Shown here one piece after another: positions 58,888 through 64,000 of a stretch of DNA of 64,000 nucleotides (position 1 is its first letter; every line of letters starts with the position of its first letter). The stretch covers positions 302,872 through 366,871 of the forward strand of contig WBMV01002663.1 in assembly GCA_013396655.1 (NCBI GenBank). Reading direction: 5' to 3'. Origin of the DNA: Campylorhamphus procurvoides (Eukaryota > Chordata > Aves > Passeriformes > Dendrocolaptidae). The notes below the pieces were generated by a model. It did not search any database. It saw only the letters and a list, made by a program, of their open reading frames with translations, and was not told the DNA's origin. The translations under genes and the position numbers were made by a program.

Positions 58888-59245
58888 AGGATCACAGAAT
58901 CATGGAATGGTTTGGGTTGGAAGAGACCTTAAAGATCACCTAATTCCACCCCCTGCCATGGGCAGGGACACCTTCCACCAGTCCTGGTTGCTCCAAGCCC
59001 CATCCAACCTGGCCTTGGACACTCCCAGGGATGGGGCAGCCACAGCTTCTCTGGGCAATCTGTGCCAGGGCCTGCCCACCCTCACAGGCAACAATCTCTT
59101 CTAATACCAAAACTAAATCTACCCTCCTTCAGCTTAAAGCTGTTTCAGTTTGCCCTGTCTCTGCATGCCCTTGTAAGAAGTCCCTCTCCAGCTGTTTTGT
59201 AGGTCCTGTTTAGGCACTGGAAGGGGCTCTAGGATCTTCCCAAAG
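58888..59245 (-). mobile_element. CR1 LINE 3' portion
   Basis: About 360 bp, from 'aggatcacagaatcatgg' through 'ctgggcaatctgtgccaggg' and 'gcccttgtaagaagtccc' to 'ggatcttcccaaagcc'. Confidence 0.92.
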
Positions 59246-62200
59246 CCTTCAAGATGGGCCTGGAGAGGCTGATGGACAACAGCCACATCAGCACGACCAG
59301 CTCCAAGGGTCCCCTGAGAGCCTAACCCTTCTTCCCCTAGCCCTGGTTGTTTATGCTAGTCCAGCATTGCTCATTGGCTCCTGATGAGCCCCAGCAGCCC
59401 CCCTGATGAGCCCAAATACACTGTTTACAGTCACTTTTACTTAATCTGTGCTAAATACTCCAATCCACTTTAATTGAGGCTAATGGACCTGGAAGTGCAG
59501 GTCTGTCAGCAATATGTCGCTGTGCACTTGCCGTATGTTTCCTGCTGCCATCCTGAGGGGCCTCTTCTTGCCCACTTATCACAGCTCTGGCCAGACACAC
59601 TTTTCTGACACCATCAGCCTTGCCACAGAGGCTGCAGAGTGGGAAACAGGTCAACACACAGAGGAGCCATAGGGTAGTTGTATTTCCAGCCATATCTGGT
59701 GCTCTGCAAAGGAGCAGTGCTGGTGCAAGGGAACAGAGACCTTGCCAAGGTGTCCTTTCTCAGCACATGCAGGGCAAAGGAAGCCAGTCACTGGAATGGG
59801 GGGATCAGGAATGGTTTGCTGGTTCTGTGGACTGTAAGTTCTCAGGTCAACTTTTTTATTCACAGACAAAACATCTAAACTTCTCCAGAATGCTTCTTTC
59901 ATATGAAAATCTTTTGGCCCAAATCTGACCATGCTTGCCCAGCATTTTTTCTGGTAGAAACGCTTACTGCTCGGGTAGAGGCTCCTAAACATGAGCCTTC
60001 CTTTTCCCACAACACATACGGTCTGGCTCAGACTGCCCCTTTCCCTGATGATCCACACAAAGGCTGTAGCAGATTGTACAAGGTTGAACCTTGCATCCCA
60101 CAGTGCCAGAGAGCAGCCACCTTGCTGCAGAAGCTGAGCATTTCCAGGCTCCCAGACTCTCTTTTCCTCTCTTTCCTAGCTGTTCTTTGCCTTATAATTT
60201 TGGAAGTTGCTAATTTCTTTATTGTAAGCAACCAGGTGATCCTTGCCCCTACTGATCTCAGCAGCCTTCACTGCTCTGGACCCCAGTTTCCTCAGACCAT
60301 CACGTGCACAGAGCCAGACACATTCCATGTCCTCTACCTGATGAAGCCACAACAAAACCATCATAATAAACACGTGATGTTTTTACTGCTTTTTTATGAT
60401 AAGTCCAGTTCTAGGAGCCTGATGCAGAAGTATCTCAGCTGAGGGACAGAAGACTTGTACCCATAGTAGGAGAGCATCATTTTCCTGATGTATCCTGGTG
60501 TGTGCAGGAGAGAAGCAACTATTCCAGTGGTATGTGGGAGCACAGAAGGTGAAAAATTCAGTACACTGGCAGAAAAATGATGGTGTCAGTGGGCAATCCT
60601 GGGACTAGTTATTTTGCATTTTAAGTGTTTTATTAAAAACTTATGCATTCCATAAAGCAAAAAGCACCATTTCAGTAACTGATGAAAACCTGGGCCAGCC
60701 CCATGCCTTCATGTGTCCATTGGGAGCATGTTCTTTGCCATAAAAAGAGCTCCAGCCTGCAGCAAAACCTCAGAGCTTGGAAAGAAAGGTGGAGGAGACA
60801 GGTTGCTCGAGAAGTGCTGTGTGCAGTCTGGAGCATCACTCCAAGGTTCCTCCTCTGCAGCAGGTTTGGTGTCAGTGGGTCTCCAGAGAGACAACCATGG
60901 AATGGACCCACCTTGCTTAGAGCTCTTTCACACTTTCATTGCAAGCAGGCAAGATGTTTTACTCCTTGAATGCCACCAGACAGTTCATTCCTCGAAACAC
61001 GGTAATTACTGTTGGATGGTTTATTAGCTTGCTGCCAAGAATTCATAGTTTTCCTAGGAAATGCAATGCCAGCCAGATATTTCTTGATCTGAGACCTGCA
61101 GTTAAGTCTTCATGCTCTGTGGCGTGTGAACACTCTTGGAGCCAGGGCTGGCTCTGTGGTATTGCTAACAGCAGGTTATATCCACAAATCATCAGCATCC
61201 AAATTTAGGGTGTCAGAGACAACTCTGCTGACTTCCCTACAAAGCAACATTCCACTTTGATTTGCTTTTTTCCTTTTTTCTTCAAGGGTATGCACATCCA
61301 AAGCTGAGTGCTCTGCAAACATTTATTTTGTAAAAGTCCTGTGGGTACACGCATTCCGTGGCCACATTTCGAGTAAAACCCTTGTGCCTGTGTTCTGCTG
61401 TCTCAGGTGGGCTGCAGCTCCACAGAGGGGTCATGGGAGCGCTGGCATGGCCAGTGCTGGTGTATGATGACTGATTGCATCCAGGCCATACTGTCTCCAG
61501 ACCTATCCCTTTGCTCCTTTCTCTGGGTCAAGGGAAGCCCTGGATGCATTGGATCATGAATGGATCTGTCAGCAGCCCTGTCCTGCCCCTTCCCCACTCT
61601 TCAACAACTCTGACCCTGCTCTCCAGGCCTTCCTTGCCTGCTTCCCTCTATCCTTTTCCTTTTCTACCTCTGCACATCCCAGCTTTCTTTCCTTTCATCA
61701 GACTCCTTCATGTTCAGCAGTCTTCTGGCACATGGAGTCACCAGTTCCACACTCTTGCAGCCCAGCCTCTGTGTTTCAACCCCATTAGCCAGGTCACTAC
61801 TTTCCAGGCCCAGAGATGTGGCAGGGAAACAGTGGAGAGAAGTTATTGGATTTGCTGGGGATAAAGTGACCAGGAGTGCAAAGTGTCCAGCAGTGGCTCC
61901 TGTCCTGCCTACCCAGGCAGACAAAGCCTAGTGAAAGACTACAGCAGGTTCTCTTGCTTTATTCAGGACACTTCCAGGGCTTGTTCCCAGAGTCCTGAAT
62001 CTCCATGATGTCTCCTCTGAGGTGTTCAGGAGCTCAAAGTCATGAAGGAACACAGTGAGGCGGAGTGGGAGCAACATGGACTGGCTGCAACATCACCACC
62101 CTGATGGAAGGCAATCCCATTGAAGGTTGGAAAAGAATTTCATCTCTTCAGTCCTGTTGAACAGTGGAAATCTTGCTTCCAGGTGGGAAAAAGCTACTTC

Positions 62201-64000
62201 TCAGGAGCATTTGAATGGTTTCAGCTTCTTAAGCAGTTGGATTTCCATGGGAACACACAAGAAATCAAACTCACCTACCCCCTGACAGGCGGCTTCTTGG
62301 CACACCAAAGGCCGAGGTTTACCCTTGTGCTGTTCAAAGAATGACCAAGTAGCTGCAGACCAATGTCTCCCATTGCCTGAGGTTTCCCAAGAGCTTAACC
62401 CCTGCAGGTGACAATACCTTGGCTTTGAATGTTGAATCTTTATCTTTTGCTTTCTTTTTTGATAGCAGCATCTGACCTTCCCTTGCTGTCCATACCTTTG
62501 CCTTTGATTTGTCAGTGTGCTGTTTATCCATCCTGGATCATGTGCATCTTAACCACCGATTACCTTGTTTTCCAGTATGACCCCCCCTCCTCCTGCTCTT
62601 CCCAAGATCCAAACCCCCCCTGTGTAATTGCTACCTGCATTTTTTTGTTCCTAGTCAGTGACCTTGCATCCAGCTGTATTATCCTGCATCTTGTTTGATT
62701 GCATTTGCCAAGCCCAGCGAGGTAGATTGATTGTGAACTATTTACTTCAGCCATTCACTCTTCATTATTCACAGTATGAGATTCATCCCATAAATGAGGG
62801 AACTTGGCTAGAATTGCACTTTATTGGTTTTGTTCCCTGATCATGTTCTGAGGCTTTTATAAACAGGAGGAGGAAAATTACAGGTGTTTCAAAATAACCC
62901 CACAAACATATCCTGCATCAATTTGTTTTAGTGAAGACATGCTTTCTGGAGCTGATTCAAAAATTAGACTAGAAAAAGCCCTGTGATCTCCCTTTAGCTT
63001 TTTTCCCCCTTTTTCATAGTTAATGATTATGTCCTTATTGCAAACAATTACCTGCATCTGAGAAATCTCCAACCACACTAGTGTGCACTTGGGTATTTCA
63101 AATATTTTTTCTGCTTGTGAAGAAAAAACACATTGTAGTGACAAGCAGATGCAGAGTGCTGTGATCCCCTTTGGAGTGTCCCCGCCCCTTCTTTTCCATC
63201 TGCCAGCACAGTGGTAACAACTGAGCCAGGGTGAGTCTTCCAGCTCCTGTTTCTGTCATCTACATCAGCTTCTTATTTCTTGGCTCAGTCTTAAAATATG
63301 CAGAAGTTCCAAATGTTTTCCCATTGAAGAATAAGATACCTCAGGGACTGATTCATGTCCAAGAGCAAATATGAGGAAGTGTAGTCATCCCTCAGCTGGC
63401 CAAGGACTGCAAATGATTGGACTATTCAAGTAAATTCTAGGAAATGAGCAAGGAGAGTGGTGTTCAATCAGTGGCAGTCACAAGCCCATTAAATGGCTCT
63501 GCTGGTTGGATCTGGGCACAAACGTGAGGGACAGATATCCTCTCTGGCAAGGAGCTTACTGTCAAATTGAGTTAATATTCACTTGAGGAATTTTTTCCCA
63601 AAAAGCCCTTTCCTTCTCAGAGAAGCTACTTTTCAAAGTGATGTGTCAGAGCAGTTTGGTTTAAATCCCCAGCACACTTAGATGTCTTTGCAGTCATCAG
63701 CCACCACTGTTCTTCACTTAAATCATGCTGAGCACAACCCAGAAATGCCAGTGCAATGGATTGTAAAGTTGGATTTGCACATCTGTAGCACAGAACCCCG
63801 GTGGGACTGGAATTCACATGGATAATGAGAATATCCAATTAGCAGAGTTAACACTAAAGTGTTTTGGAAAGGACATTACTAAAACCTCCTGCTGCAGGGC
63901 TGAACCAGTTTCTGACTGCTGGAGACGGGAGTAGGAGGAGTCCTAGAGATGCTCTGCAGGGCTCCTCTCACGCTGCTCCAGACTGTGGCCCTTCCGTCCC
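59246..64000. other. Terminal repeat-poor sequence
   Basis: About 4.75 kb without a recognised gene or repeat. The 179-codon plus frame at 59903-60442 and the 129-codon frame at 61475-61864 show no domain and overlap frames on other strands. I see no splice-site, homology or codon-pattern evidence for an exon. Confidence 0.5.

Noticed and set aside
59903..60442. 179-codon plus-strand open frame as a gene
   Set aside because: No domain, no similarity that I recognise and overlapping frames on other strands; length alone is not enough.

Overview
This 64-kb window looks like a gene-free piece of a bird genome, either intergenic or deep intronic. The main evidence is about thirty fragments of the avian LINE CR1, most of them 5'-truncated and sharing the same 3' end. 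That 3' end reads as the 'ATAGAATCATAGAATGG...' type in the minus orientation and as '...CCATTCTGTGATTCTATGA' in the plus orientation. Together the CR1 pieces cover about 8 kb, roughly an eighth of the window. Some copies have the 'tcagcatattctgtg' style of 3' end that I associate with songbird CR1-J type subfamilies. That makes a passerine plausible, but I cannot name the species.

I found no convincing protein-coding exon, tRNA, rRNA or CRISPR array. The open reading frames are mostly short. The longest (241 and 225 codons, both minus strand) lie in stretches whose minus strand is pyrimidine-rich, which depletes stop codons, and neither looks like a known protein.

Layout. 1-5.2 kb: mostly unique sequence with two plus-strand CR1 copies. 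5.2-6.3 kb: a nested block in which a CR1 ORF2 fragment is interrupted by an endogenous-retrovirus LTR (family A) that stops at a single N, followed by a CR1 3' end. 8.56-9.66 kb: a minus-strand CR1 split by a 501-bp piece of degraded retroviral envelope gene flanked by a 5-bp direct repeat. 11.4-11.9 kb: a minus CR1. 17.77-18.43 kb: a complete solo LTR of family A with a perfect 5-bp target-site duplication. 20.4 kb: a small 19-bp tandem repeat. 23.6-34.9 kb: many CR1 pieces in both orientations, including the longest (27.1-28.0 kb), plus a second single N inside a CR1. 39.2-49.8 kb: more CR1, including an old diverged copy, then a minus-strand solo LTR of a second family (B) at 48.7-49.3 kb. 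55.97-56.41 kb: a second family-B solo LTR with a perfect 5-bp duplication and an (AG)13 microsatellite. 57.7-59.2 kb: two minus CR1 copies. The last 4.7 kb has no recognised feature.

The window is best read as a record of repeated retroelement insertion: old CR1, younger CR1, then LTR and envelope-derived pieces landing inside CR1. The most unusual item is the LTR-less envelope fragment inside a CR1. I found no evidence for an undescribed functional gene system.
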